Shown: positions 47,363 through 59,711, counted from the stretch's first letter. The stretch: DNA of 64,000 bases from Rhynchosporium graminicola (GCA_900074885.1 FJUW01000007.1:982704-1046703); one strand, 5' to 3'. A program made the numbers and translations. Notes: generated by a model from the letters alone, not told the origin.

Positions 47363-47673
47363 AACTTACCTTGGTAGCTAAGGTATCCTAGCCAATCTGG
47401 AAAAGCCCTACCCTACCGTACCCTACCTACCTCCATACCTTACTTAGCATTCATCTTCTCTCGTCTCCCCGTCCGGTCTTGCCCTGTCTTGTCTACGCTC
47501 TGAATTTCCCTTCTTCCAGTTCACCTGTTTCCTTTCTCCTGCCCGCCCCGCCAACCTCAAACAATTGAAACATCCTCGACATTTGGTCGTTCGTTTACCA
47601 GTAGTCACCCAGTGATCGCCCCCAGCTCGAGCTCTCCTGAAATCCCTCCCTATACTGCGGTCGCACAGAGGCA

Positions 47674-50034
47674 ATGGCTTCCGACGAGGAAGATGTTTAC
47701 GCGACAGTGAGCAGTGACCCCTACTCTGTTTACCTGCAGCGTTGTGTACTGACTGTCAGTTACAGCTGTTGCTGAATGACTTCTACCTTCCAGGTGAACC
47801 TCACCACCTCCGTCCGATTAATCCTTACTTACTAGAGCTTCGATTCAGGTGCATTGGTGTTGGCGCATTCCTTACGAGATGCAGGCACGACCAAGAAGTT
47901 GGCGGTTTTGGTCACCACCGACTCCGTTTCTGCAGATGCCGTGGTCCAACTTCAGGTAAAGACACCCAACAAGAATGGCAGAAATGATGGACAAGGGCTC
48001 TCTATCTAACCTATCATAGAAACAATTCGACTTCATAGTCCCAGTCGAACGCGTGGTGAATCAGTACCCAGCCAACCTACACCTTATGAACCGAACCGAT
48101 CTACACTCGACCTTCACCAAGATCACCCTATGGAAACAGCTACAGTTCCGACGCATTGTGTATATGGACTCGGACATGGTGGCATTGCGTGCTCCAGACG
48201 AATTGTTTGATTTGCCTCAGCCATTCTCTGCGGCTCCAGATATTGGCTGGCCGGACATCTTCAACTCAGGTTTGATGGTGCTGAACCCAAATATGGGGGA
48301 CTATTTTGCTCTGCTTGCCATGGCAGAGCGCGGCATATCGTTTGATGGTGCAGATCAAGGTTTACTGAACATGCACTTCAAGAACAACTTCAATCGCTTG
48401 AGTTTTACTTACAATGTCACTCCGTCAGCTCACTACCAGTACCTGCCAGCATTCCAGCATTTCCAGTCAAGTATCAGTGTAGCGCATTTCATTGGCTCGG
48501 AGAAGCCTTGGACCCAGGGAAGAGAAACGCATAGGGGCTCAACTCCGTACGATCAGATGGTGGGAAGGTGGTGGTCGGTCTATGACCGACACTACAAAGA
48601 ATCGGTATGGACTGTCACTTCTTCCTTTGAAATTTCAGCTAATGGTAGGCAGTCTGTGGAAAGTTCTAGAGAAGGATCCTCGTCGATAGTCCAGTATCAC
48701 ACGAAGGGAGAGTTTCGGCCAGTGGTGCCCATTGTCTCGAGTGGCCAGGAATATCAACCTGAAGAGATCGAGAGTGAGAGATCCAAGCCAAAGCCTGAGG
48801 AGCAATTGCTTGACACAACACCGAAGGTCCTGATAGAAGTGCACGAAGCTTATGTTCCACCAGTGCAAACAAATTCGGAGAAGGAGAAGGAGCCTGAACC
48901 CGTTCCCGAAGCCCAGGTCCAGTATTCCGCATGGGATGCCAGCAAGTCAGTAGCCTATAGCTTGAGAGTTGTTCTATGACTGACTGCAACGCAGAGCCCC
49001 TCCACCAACGGACTCCCGACCAGAGGCCTCGAATTTTCCATCGACACACTATGACATGTCGTCAGATCCGACCCCATTCAAAGCTCCAGAACGATATCCT
49101 GATCCACCTAAGAACATGTACTACGAGGTGCCGAAAACGCCGACCTATCAGAAGCCAACGCCTATATTTCCTTGGGAGAAGGACGCTCCTAAAGCATCGA
49201 GGGTTTTCCTTGAAGATAATATCAGCGTAGTCACTGCAGGTCTCACCAGCAAAGATGGAGCATCCCAAAAAGGAGTGGACGAAGGAAACAAGACTCCCAC
49301 AACAGTCTCACCCACCACTCCTAGCATCTCGATTTCGCCGGTTGATCCATGGCAGACCTACGCGCGTGGAAACGCTTGGGATGATGTACCAGAGATTGAA
49401 CGATACATTGGGAATCTACAGAAGAACCGCAAGGGAAATATCCAAGTGCTTCAAGGGTACGGCTCAGGTATAGAACAGGTCTCCAGTCCAGGTGCGAGGA
49501 GACACAGTATAAGGCTCACAGACTTCCCTTCAGAGTATGATCGGCCTAGCTTGCCAGTAACGCCAGCCCCAATCCGGAGACCGACCTTCTGGGGTGAGGA
49601 AAGAGACAAGGAAGGCGACTTGCCGACTGCCGAGGGCGTTCCTTCGCAGGAGGATTGGGTACTGTTCTCTTTCCTGTTACGTGAGGTGATTTTCTTACTT
49701 TTGGCAGGATCCGTTAGCACAGCTGGAACAGCTCGCTCGGCGCCAGTCAGACGTATTAGCAAGTAAGCTGGGGGGTGATCAAAGCCCACCGCGCGAAATT
49801 CCCCTAAGACCTTTGCCTTACGGCTCAGAGGGAGTGGTCTCGCCCACGTATGTAGCTCAGGCGCCGTCTAGTGGTACATCAGGATCAGAAGAAACCCCCA
49901 GGACCAAGATAGAGGAACCGAGCTTTCATGGCCCAGGTGCCTTGTTTGATAAGGATGATAGATTTTCTTCCAAGGGGAGCACTCAGGCCCCTCTAGGTCC
50001 CAGCGAGGGGGAGAGGGATGCACTCGACAACTAA
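47674..50034 (+). CDS. Glycogenin (self-glucosylating initiator of glycogen synthesis)
   Basis: Glycogenin uses UDP-glucose to glucosylate itself on tyrosine and primes glycogen synthase. Six exons are supported: 47674..47706, 47766..47793, 47849..47955, 48020..48945, 48995..49658 and 49708..50034. Phases are consistent and the product is 694 residues. The GT8 catalytic domain starts DVYATLLLNDFYLPGALVLA. The DxD metal site is YMDSDMVALRAP (about 105-116), followed by FNSGLMVLNPNMGDY and DGADQGLLNMHF. HFIGSEKPW near residue 210 closes the domain. A long disordered Pro/Ser/Glu-rich region follows. The short motif PIFPWEKDAPKASRVF (about 423-438) is typical of fungal glycogenin tails and is thought to bind glycogen synthase. 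The last exon is disordered. Early introns cut the first 56 codons into three small exons. Confidence 0.92.
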
Positions 50035-51253
50035 TGCCTAATGTCTCGGTTTTGGCGAAGGAACCATGTGTAATGATATCTTGCTTTCCGTTGCAGAGCA
50101 TTCATCATTTGCATTTATGTTTTGATGGCTTTGGCATCATGCGTACCTAGTATCGTAATGACCTGATTGCTGCGACCATGTGATGGACCGGGTGGGAAAT
50201 TTGCACTTTGCTTCTGTAGATACCCAGATACCAGGCAGGTCAGCTGAAGTGAACAATTTTAGCATTATCTCCATCCTCTATGAATGGGAAAAGCTGATAA
50301 TAAAAAAAGGTAATCGTCCGGAGGTTCGTAGCTGCGAAAGCGACAACAGTACACTTTTTTCTTCGTTGTAAAATCGTACATATGAAGTCATCCAATTTAG
50401 GAGAATTCTATCAATATTGTTAGTGTCATAAATTTAGTTAGTACCTTACTTACCTATAGGTAGCACCGGTAGTTGATATCGACGAAACATCGGACGAAGC
50501 CGGGGCTGACGCTACGAACAGACACCTGGATGGAAGCCAATCAACACCGGGGCCGGGACTGCGAAGATTTGAGACGAGAACTGTTCCGCCTCGAATAGAA
50601 CAATTAGCTAGTGGAGCCGCAGTCTAATATCTTTAACGTCGTTTTTCTCAAGCCTTACTGCATTCGACAAGTATATCTTCAATTTCGATGTCGCCGTCGC
50701 TTTCTCTTTCTCATACACACGACGAGTAAGTCCATCATGTAGGTCCAGATATATACCGTCCACACCTGAGGCCTCCAGCTCCACTCAATCGCGCCATGCC
50801 ATGCACATGCCTTGGAACAGATGGCACTCTTCTGAGGTTTTGGCGACGAGGGAAGCCTTCGTCCCAGCATCCTCACCGCCAGATCTTACTTCACTTTGAG
50901 TTGAGTTGATGTGAGTTGAGTTGAATCGCGTCGACTGTATTTGAAGTCGCGTCGCCGTCGCTGTTACCCGGATTTGCCTGATACTTATACAGTAGAGCGC
51001 TTTGTACATACACCCTTATTCTCCACTGGCGGTCTACAACATCCTCTTTTCCCCCGTTTTTCTGGCCGACCATTCTTTCTCCCACTTCGATTTCAGCCGA
51101 CTCGATATTTCACTCGATACCGCCTTCATCTTCTGTTGATCAACACTTCACTCGATAGAGCATTCAGCTTCGGGGTTGTAGTCTGCTCACCCGATCTATT
51201 TTCCCTCCACTCTTCACCATACTCATCTATCCGAATAATCCCAAATCTTCAAG
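50035..51253. other. Intergenic region, 1.2 kb
   Basis: This stretch holds the 3' end of glycogenin and the promoter of the cation transporter. Scattered TACCT elements lie at about 50440-50465 and a TTGAG/GTTGA repeat at about 50896-50925. The 200 bases before 51254 are CT rich. I see no exon. Confidence 0.5.
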
Positions 51254-52624
51254 ATGGCGCATAACCCAGACGTATTGCATTCAATTACTATGAAACCGCA
51301 TCCATTCCACCTCTATCCAAATCGATCAGATCATTCGACAAGAACCCATAATCCCACACAACCTACACCCTTCTCGAAACCAGGCGCGAGCACTGCAGTG
51401 GAAGCTGCTGATACCGAAGACCATGATCCCGTATCTCGACATACAGTTATCACAATGAACGACGTGGAGGATCAAAGACTGCCTCGATACACCCGTGAAA
51501 ATGATCCGTACCGTTTGGCTTCAGCATACAAGAATGAGAGCGAGCTACAGCTTATCGGAGCGAACACATCCAGGAAGCGCGATGGCTGCGGCCCTATCAA
51601 GTTCAACGGAGATGCCAAAAAAGCTCGACAAATCCAGAAGTTCTACGAGACTCAAAACGAAAATATCGAGCGCATGTTGAAGCCCGTGGAAGATCATTGC
51701 GCAGATGCAAAGGCCGAAGAAAAAGATGACCGTGTGAAGTTCCAGATAGCCGTCTATGGATCATTTGGTGCCAATATCATCCTTGCGGCTCTTCAGATAT
51801 ACGGTGCTGTTACATCAGGCTCACTATCTTTGATCACAACCATGGCCGACTCTGTATTTGATCCCATGTCAAACATTACCTTGATCCTCACGAACCGAGC
51901 TGTCAAGCGTGTTGATCCAAATCGGTTCCCGTCTGGCAAGGCCCGTCTCGAAACAGTTGGAAACATCGTCTTCTGCTTCATCATGACCACGGTAAGCGCC
52001 ATCCTCATTGCCTTTTCGTGCCGTGAATTGTCTGTTCCTCCCGAGAACGACCTCAAGAAATTCCATCTACCATCCGTCATTGCTGTCGCAACAGCCTTCG
52101 TTACGAAGCTTGCCCTGTTCCTCTACTGTTGGGCCCTCAAAGACAAATACTCGCAAATCAACATTCTCTGGCAAGACCACCGAAATGATCTTCTCATCAA
52201 TGGCTTTGGTATTCTCACGTCCGTTGGTGGATCTAAACTTAAATGGTGGCTTGATCCTATGGGAGCCATCATCATATCCTGCATTATAACCTCTGTTTGG
52301 CTTCACACTGCTTTTAGCGAATTCCTATTACTTGTAGGCGTTACCGCCTCAGTCGAGACCCAGCAGCTCATCACCTACGTCTGCCTGACTCATTCTCCGG
52401 AGATCGAGGGTATCGATACTGTTAGAGTCTACCACTCTGGCCCAAGACTGATTGCTGAAGTCGATGTGGTAATGAATGCCTCTTCTTCCCTGAGAGATAC
52501 GCACGATGTGGCTGAAGAGCTACAAATCAAGTTGGAGAGTCTACCTGATGTTGAGAGGGCATACGTCCATGTTGACTATGAGACTACACACAAGCCAGAG
52601 CATGCTTACAAGAAAGATATTTAG
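51254..52624 (+). CDS. Cation diffusion facilitator (Mn/Fe-type metal efflux transporter)
   Basis: CDF proteins export divalent metals from the cytosol into organelles or outside the cell in exchange for protons. The gene is a single exon of 456 residues. Residues 1-150 are a hydrophilic extension with several His. Membrane segments follow from IAVYGSFGANIILAALQIYG (about 165). TTMADSVFDPMSNITLILT carries the DxxxD metal site of the second helix, and DHRNDLLINGFGILTS carries the HxxxD-like site of the fifth. A cytosolic dimerisation domain (DTVRVYHSGPRLIAEVDVVM) ends the protein. The DSVFD signature places it nearer to Mn-type plant MTP8-11 proteins and their fungal relatives than to Zn-type members. 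Metal choice is therefore inferred. The start is the first ATG after a CT-rich leader. Confidence 0.9.
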   Translation: MAHNPDVLHSITMKPHPFHLYPNRSDHSTRTHNPTQPTPFSKPGASTAVEAADTEDHDPVSRHTVITMNDVEDQRLPRYTRENDPYRLASAYKNESELQLIGANTSRKRDGCGPIKFNGDAKKARQIQKFYETQNENIERMLKPVEDHCADAKAEEKDDRVKFQIAVYGSFGANIILAALQIYGAVTSGSLSLITTMADSVFDPMSNITLILTNRAVKRVDPNRFPSGKARLETVGNIVFCFIMTTVSAILIAFSCRELSVPPENDLKKFHLPSVIAVATAFVTKLALFLYCWALKDKYSQINILWQDHRNDLLINGFGILTSVGGSKLKWWLDPMGAIIISCIITSVWLHTAFSEFLLLVGVTASVETQQLITYVCLTHSPEIEGIDTVRVYHSGPRLIAEVDVVMNASSSLRDTHDVAEELQIKLESLPDVERAYVHVDYETTHKPEHAYKKDI

Positions 52625-53842
52625 ATGATTGGGGGCGACAATAGAGGGGAGAGGATAGGTGAAATTCAGGAAGGAGTTCGTGAATACAGGTCGGTGGGAT
52701 CATGATATTTGACAGGATCTAGCATTGTTGGGAGCTTCTTGCTTTTCTTTTAGTTGCTCGCAATGAGTATACTTTACTCTTAATGGCATGGCCACGGTCC
52801 GTCGAGACTGAAATACCAATCTCCTCGGTCTACAATACTGTCAGGCAATGGTCTCGAGCCGATCCTAATCTTAATGGTTGCTTCTATCGTCTCGAAAAAC
52901 TTTTAGTCTGGAGACGTGACTTCTTCCCTGCTATCCATCAATTTGTCCAAGTGTGTGCCAACTGAAAATCTCACTAACTTCTTCATAAATGACGCGAGTT
53001 CCCAGAATTCGCAATCTCCACTTATGCCTGCACAGAATCCATCTCAGCCATATCTACGCACAGCATATCGGCTGGTCTCCCACTCTGCTCATATCAGCGC
53101 GACATTCCAAAATGCGGAGTTTTATCTCACGCCCAGCTTTCATATTTCACACCATGGCAGCACGCGGTAGGTACCTTTGCAAAGGCACTGGCGAATGTCG
53201 GGGAGGGGTAAAGTATTCCTTGCTCAGCTATTGATGAATAATTGTATGATGTTGGTTGCCGGGTATGTTATAAAAGACTTATGAAGGGAGCTTTCTTGTT
53301 GTTATTGTTTGATGCTGTGGAAGCGAGGAAAATAGGGGAATGTTTTCCGCAAGCGAGACCCTGGGATCTGAGTATGTTAATAGTATCAATATTTTGCTGT
53401 ACATTTTCAATGAATACGAAGGTCAATACGTCAACTAGACAGCCCCGCTTCGGAGATCCCGTGTCTGACGTGTCACGCATGTGCGAGTGCCTACCTAGGT
53501 ACAGGATAGTTCGCTCTCTGGGCATCCCTTAATTTGGAGGTTTGGAAAAGCCATTTGTTTCTTGTCGTACCGAGTGTTACGAAGCACGACTCCACGCATG
53601 AGAGCTGGTAAACGTTCGAAAATTGGCCTGGTTCTACTAAACTTCCCATTTCATCATACCTCCGCCAAGCACAGGCGTGTCCTGTCCCCAAAACGACTTA
53701 TTCTTCTTGAATATGTCCGGAAAACCGAGTAAGACAAACCGATCATCGACACAAGAGTCTGCACGTAGATCCAATATCGCTACTTGGCACTACACGCTTG
53801 CTCATTGTTGTCAGGCAGTTAGTTTGAGCTGAAGACTTCAAG
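52625..53842. other. Intergenic region, 1.2 kb
   Basis: It contains the 3' end of the transporter gene. I see no supported exon. The short frames are unrelated to any family I know. Confidence 0.45.
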
Positions 53843-54358
53843 ATGACTATCAACAGCAGAGGGGTAACCAGGGGTACGAGTAAGTACCTCCGACTTTTGA
53901 AATATTGAAGGTCCCCTTTACAATCTCCATGTTCTCCACGTTCTTATACTGGAGTACCTTTACGTCGTTATCATCAATCGGAGAAACCATTGCTGATCAA
54001 CTATCTCTTCACCCAACAGGATCATCAAAGAAGATGCTAGAGTCGAACATTGGGTTCAGACTAGAAGGCCGCCACCACACGAGCGCCCGCCGTAAGTCTT
54101 TTCGATGCCATGATGTTACTTTACCATCGAGTTCTGAACTGACTATCTCATAGGCCGCTATCTGAGGATGTGATCAAGAAATTAGAGGACATTCCGGGTC
54201 TTGAAATTGTAAACCGAGATTGATAGTAGGTCGGAGTGGTCAAAAAATCTAAACTTTGGGGTGACTTCTTACTTGAATGCTAGGTGAAGTTCAGGATGGA
54301 GGAAATTCATAGGGTAGTAGATGACAAGGGAGTCGTGTGGATACGCAAGCCCAATTAA
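53843..54358 (+). CDS. Candidate four-exon small protein (80 residues), unknown
   Basis: I do not recognise this protein. Four short exons, 53843..53883, 54020..54091, 54154..54208 and 54284..54358, join without stops into an 80-residue product from an ATG to a TAA. Introns are 53884..54019 (GTACCT donor), 54092..54153 (GTAAGT donor, CTGAC branch, ATAG acceptor) and 54209..54283 (GTAAAC donor, CTAG acceptor). The product starts MTINSRGVTRGTSK, has a basic and Pro-rich centre (VEHWVQTRRPPPHERPPP), then an amphipathic segment LSEDVIKKLEDIPGLEI and an ending VVDDKGVVWIRKPN. It has no signal peptide or membrane helix. The middle intron is the best supported; the first exon is the weakest. It could be a genuine small gene, the tail of a larger decayed gene, or chance. 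Agreement of all phases makes chance less likely. Confidence 0.42.
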
Positions 54359-56072
54359 CGAATAAGCGAGTGTAGTTATAAAGACAAACAACTATCGAGC
54401 ATGCCCGAGTATCAGCAATAGATGTATCTAAAGTCACAAGATCTCAGAAAAACTATCCAAAAAACAGGAACTCGGAGTTTGTCATGGGATATCTCTGAGC
54501 TTCTACGATCAGCCTCCCAGCTCTAGCACGAACCTTACTTGGCTATTGAATGCCTTTACACCCACGCCAGCCAGTTGGACCATATTGATAAATAGAGAAG
54601 CGATATTTATGATGATCTGACTAAGATACGGACTTCCCTACGTAAGTAAGAGAAATACTTTTTTTTTCCAGCGCTTGAGCCACGTGAACGCCTCGACGAT
54701 GAACTCGATAATTGGTCGTCCACGCTCATATCACAAAACTCCTCTAGGACTTTCACACTCCTCAACTTGTTCTTTTCAACTAGAAAAGTCATTTGTTTTA
54801 TAGCAAGACCTTATATGCTTGTGTTCAAAATAATCGAAACGAAATCTCTTTATTTCCTGGAATATAGTAATTGGTTTCCGCCTTATTCTAGATAGCTTGG
54901 CTACATGTTCAGTCCTATATCTAATAGTGTTAGGCTATATTACCCCTTTCTAGCCGGCTGGAAAGTGGAGAAAAGCGAGTGATCTGCGACCGTTTGAGTA
55001 ACAATTCCGAGAGAGAAATCGCTAGAGTCGATATTTTTCGTTGCATCCTAAAAATATGTAACTAGGAAAAGTTATAGGAATTAAACATTGATAGAACTAG
55101 TAACTTTTCACTTGTATATAGCTTTAATTTCGAGCTACTTCTATTAGAAATCAAAAGAGGAATCGTTGTTCAAAGAAGGAGTACTGATTTTGGCGAGGCT
55201 CGCTTAGGCGGGCCGGGAGCAATGGCCACAACTCTTGCCTACGGAGCATCTCGTAGACTTGATATAATCAGCCACCAAGTCTGAAGTAGCGATATTACCG
55301 AGATTCAATAGAATGATGTACTCCAAGTGTTGATCGACCAGGATCTTGAACATGGCTGCAGCCCACTGGAACCATCCTGTGAAGGGGGATCTGATCAGTC
55401 TCCAAGGAACGTGATAGGTCCCGAGGTACTCAAGTAGGCCTAAATGGACAGGAAATTCCGATAGTCGCATTTTTACAGGTTTATATCGTGCATAGTCATA
55501 TGGGCCACGCAAGCGAGCTCCGCTCTTGAGAAAATGGGGCCCCGATGTGGTGATTTCCGAGCCCAAAAATCACCAGATTCACCACATGATGGAAAACGCA
55601 TACTAATCCTTCCGACCACAAGCAAATTTTGCTGCTATGGAATCGACCTCACTGTGGCACTCCTTGATGAATCGGTTGGCGACGTCTGCGGGGGGCTCTT
55701 CCTATATCGCTGAGGTAGCGAGCAATCAGATATATCGCTTACCAGCCGAAGGCACTGAAAACGGTTATATCTCCGTGTACCTGACCTTTCAGAGACACCG
55801 TGATAGTCTCTTAACGACGGCTCAAGACCCCTGGTCTTACCTTACGACAATCTCGCCAGAAACTGCTCAAATATAACACAATGACCATCATATATTCAGG
55901 GTTGTTTGGTACTAACAAGTGCCAGGCCTCGGTGGATGATCGATAGGGGCTTCTCATGACCTCCATCCTTATATTTCACTTGACGCCCTCTTTAGTTTGG
56001 TTTCACTCTCCCATTCGTCTGGCTCTCACATAGAGCTTTCACGCACCCATCATTCCTTTTCTGCCGCCTACG
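54359..56072. other. Intergenic region with AT-rich patch and an orphan frame
   Basis: From about 54780 to 55170 the DNA is AT rich with many short TAT/CTA elements and may be old repeat sequence. A minus-strand frame at 55204..55566 (about 120 codons, no ATG at its head) contains protein-like segments such as FPVHLGLLEYLGTYHVPWRL. I cannot name it, and the DNA beyond its head has stops in every frame, so it may be a gene fragment. The last 100 bases lead into the beta-glucosidase start. Confidence 0.4.
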
Positions 56073-59000
56073 ATGGGTCGTGTCTCTCTCTTGCCGGCCT
56101 TTTTGGCCTTGCTCTCTTTCAGTAGCGGACTGATCAACCGTCCCAACTTTGCAGCTGGAGTGTTTGCTCCAGATAATGAAAGTCTGGATATAGAAAGGAG
56201 AGATGATGTTCCGAAAGGATTTGTCGCCTCTCCCTACTACCCAACACCTGCAGGGGGTTGGGTGGGCTCGTGGACAGCATCATACGCCAAGGCTGCATTG
56301 GTCGTGGCCAACATGACTTTGGCCGAGAAAGTAAATCTGACGACTGGCACCGGACTCCTTATGGTACCTTCTACCCTCTCGAATCCTCTTGGATTCAACA
56401 TCTGGGACAGAATCTTTGTCCTCATCCACGAAGCTAAAATTCTCTCGTACTAAGCTTGACTAGGGTCGTTGCATTGGTAACACGGGTTCTGCTCTTCGAT
56501 TAGGCTTCCCGTCATTATGTTTACAAGATTCTGCTCTCGGTATCGCGGCTACCGATAACGTTACGGCATTCCCAGCTGGCATTACCGTTGGCGCGACTTG
56601 GAACAAAGCTTTGGCTCATGCGAGAGGAGCTGCGATTGGTGCCGAGGCGCGCGGAAAGGGTGTGAATATCCAACTCGGAGTAGGTGTATTTCTTATATTA
56701 GGATTTGTTCCTCCGTTCGTCTTAAAACACTTTTGTGTAACTACTCCGGATCGAAGTTTAGAAGTTGTTCCTCGGTAAATTTCTTCGCTTAATGTAAACA
56801 ATATGGTCGGTAAGCGTGCTGATGATTGCTTTAGCCAGCTGTTGGACCAATCGGTCGAAAACCTCGTGGTGGGAGGAACTGGGAGAGCTTCGGAGCTGAT
56901 CCTGTGCTCCAATCATGGGGCGGGTCGGAGACAATCAAAGGCATTCAGGTAAGCTTTTTTCCTCTTTCACCTATAAACCATTACCCATGTTTTTTATTGC
57001 ACTCGGCGATTTGCGGGCTGCGAGAGAGCTTCGATTTTTTTCTGCCACCTTGATATAGCACTCTAGATGTCTTTCCAAATGGCGAAGCTACAGTCGTTTC
57101 CCACCCTGGCCGAGCAGATCGCTGGTGTGTAGAGGGGTTTCGCTAACGCTCTGAAGGATATGGGCGTGATAGCCACCATCAAACATTTCATTGCCAACGA
57201 GCAAGAAGCCTACCGAATGGATATTCCGCCTCATGGCTTGATGAAAGCTCTCAGCTCAAATCTCGACGATAGAACTCTACACGAACTCTATGCTTGGCCA
57301 TTCGCGGATGGCATCAGAGCTGGAGTTGGGGCTGTCATGACTGCGTACAATGTAAGTGCCTAATATTTTCGCTTCCCTTCGTTCAATAATAGCTTCTGGG
57401 CCAAGGTTCACCAAGTGGGTGATCGACTGGATGATTAAAAGTCCTACCGCTCAATTCTAGTCTACGTCCTCTTAAAATATGCTCAGGTGCTCTTACGATC
57501 AGGAAATCCTCTGAATAGCTGCCGAGAGACACAATACGCCGGATTATGTTGCTAATCTGTCATAGGACGTGAATGGTAGTGCATCATCTCAGAACAGTAA
57601 AATGATCAACGGGATTCTGAAGGACGAGATGGGCTTCCAGGGCTTGGTAAATATCCTCGCTTGAGACAAAAAGAAAACGCTAATCCCCGACAGGTAATGA
57701 GTGATTGGTTGGCCCAAATCGGTGGAGTCAGCTCGATGCTGGCAGGGCTGGACATGGCTATGGTATGTGATTTTCCACGTTTACCCCCTACATAATCTGG
57801 CCTGAAGTGGGACCATGTGCTTCGATCCTTCGAAGCATTGAATATAGCATTAACAACAAAAAAGCCTGGCGATGGTGGTATCCCCCTCTTAGGAGTGGCT
57901 TACTGGGGCTATGAGCTTTCTAGAGCTGTCCTTAATGGCACTGTTCCTCTCGACCGTCTTAACGATGCCGTTTCCCGTATCGTTGCTACATGGTATCAAA
58001 TGGGACAAGACAAGAAGGATTATCCGGAGCCAAATTTCTCAGCGAACACTGCAGATGCCAGCGGCCCTTGCTATCCTGGAGCTCTCTTCTCCCCGACCTG
58101 CCAACTTAACGAGCATGTCAACGTGCAAGCCAACCATGCTACTGTTGCCAGAGAGGTTGCCCGAGAAGCAATCACTGTGCTGAAGAATGTCAACAATACG
58201 TTACCGTTAACCAGAAGCTCGGTACTTAAGGTCTTTGGAACAGGGGCACAGAAGAATCCAGACGGTATAAATGCCTGCAATCAACGCTCTTGTAATAAGG
58301 GTACGCTGGGTATGGGATGGGGGTCCGGTCAGTTGTCATCGTATGTAGGAAGATTGAATACGTGACTTACAGTTAAAGGTACCGCAAATTATCCTTATAT
58401 GGATGACCCTATCACAGCAATCAAAGCTAAGGCTGCGAAAGTCGACTTCTGGAATACCGACTCGTTTCCATCGGGGATCACTGCCGTGACCGGAGATATG
58501 GCGATGGTTTTCATCACCAGCGATTCTGGTGAAAACCAGTACACCGTGGAAGGCAATGGTATGTGATTTTCCAACCCTAAATCTCCATCCCCTACGCTCT
58601 AAATTGTGTTTTATCGCTCTCAGTATTGTTTGTGCTGACATCCTGAGCAGATGGTGATCGTAAAGAGTCCGGACTGTATGCTTGGCATAACGGAGATAAT
58701 CTTGTCAAAGCGGCAGCAGCAAAGTATGCTACGGTCATTGTCGTCGTACACACCGTCGGTCCCATCCTGATGGAGAACTGGGTTGATCTACCGTCTGTAA
58801 AGGCAGTTGTTATTGCCCATCTACCAGGGCAAGAAGCTGGTGCTTCCTTGACAGATATCCTCTTTGGAGACTTTTCTCCTAGCGGACACCTTCCGTATTC
58901 GATTCCTAAAGCAGAGTCGGACTACCCTGCTTCCGTCAGTCTCATGGAGTTCCAGGCCTTTCAGGTGCAAGACACATTCTCCGAGGGACTGTATATCGAC

Positions 59001-59711
59001 TACCGCTACTTGAACAAGCATGCCATTACTCCACGATATGCCTTCGGTCATGGACTGTCGTACACCACATTTTCGAAGACCAGTGCCACCATTTCTGCTG
59101 AGAAGCCCCTGACATCCGTTCCTCCTGCTAGAGCACCTAAAGGACCATCGCCAGCTTACAGCAGGGCGATTCCTTCAGCAGCTGAAGTAGCATGGCCGCT
59201 AGGAATTGACAAGATCTGGAGGTATCTCTATCCGTACCTCGACAACCCGCAGAGCATATCAACGAAGGCATTCACATATCCTGTGGGCTACCAAATAACC
59301 CCACAGCCTGATCCGGTTGCCGGTGGTGGCCAGGGTGGCAATCCAGCGCTTTGGGATGAGATGTTCAGTATCTCTCTGAAGGTCACCAACACGGGCACTG
59401 TCGCAGGGAAGGAAGTGGTAATGGTGTATGTTCAATATCCCAGTGACAATTCATGGGACACACCCATCATCCAACTTCGCGCATTTGAAAAGACGGCAAC
59501 CCTCGCACCAGGCGCCAATGAGACGGTAACCCTGCAGCTCACAAGGAGAGATTTGAGTATCTGGGACGTGATTTCGCAGAACTGGATCCTTCCCGTTAGC
59601 AGCTCGAAGCCGTTCACTTTCTGGATCGGCAACTCGTCTTCTGGACTGACTCTTGCTTGTGAGAGCTTGAGTAAGACATGCAGCGGTGGAAGGACACCGC
59701 CTGTGGTTTAG
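56073..59711 (+). CDS. Secreted GH3 beta-glucosidase
   Basis: The enzyme releases glucose from the non-reducing ends of beta-glucans and cellobiose outside the cell. Nine exons are supported: 56073..56363, 56464..56679, 56835..56948, 57157..57351, 57566..57646, 57694..57762, 57865..58327, 58379..58558 and 58651..59711. All phases match and the product is 889 residues. A signal peptide is visible ([20 protein letters not shown]). The GH3 N domain includes [50 protein letters not shown] and [19 protein letters not shown], whose Asp at about 303 is the nucleophile. The second domain has [20 protein letters not shown] and [12 protein letters not shown] fibronectin-III-like domain ends the protein. 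Introns 2, 3 and 4 (155, 208 and 214 bp) are long for this genome. The gene has about 50 residues between the second and third domains rich in Pro/Ser. Confidence 0.9.

Larger units (their letters stand above)
44541..47673. other. Intergenic region, repeat-rich promoter side of glycogenin
   Basis: The part up to about 46200 has no supported exon. From 46200 it becomes dense in simple sequence: AGGTAGGT/TACCTACC units, an AAG run, pentamers of CTAGA/CTGGA type (about 46709-46767), a TA run, TTTTAC units (about 47019-47042) and TACC units (about 47330-47362). The last 200 bases before 47674 are pyrimidine rich, as in a 5' leader. Confidence 0.6.

Noticed and set aside
56364..57864. Beta-glucosidase as a second pseudogene
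   Set aside because: Many stops occur between conserved blocks, but all of them fall inside introns with good borders, and the nine exons sum to an open frame of 889 codons plus stop.
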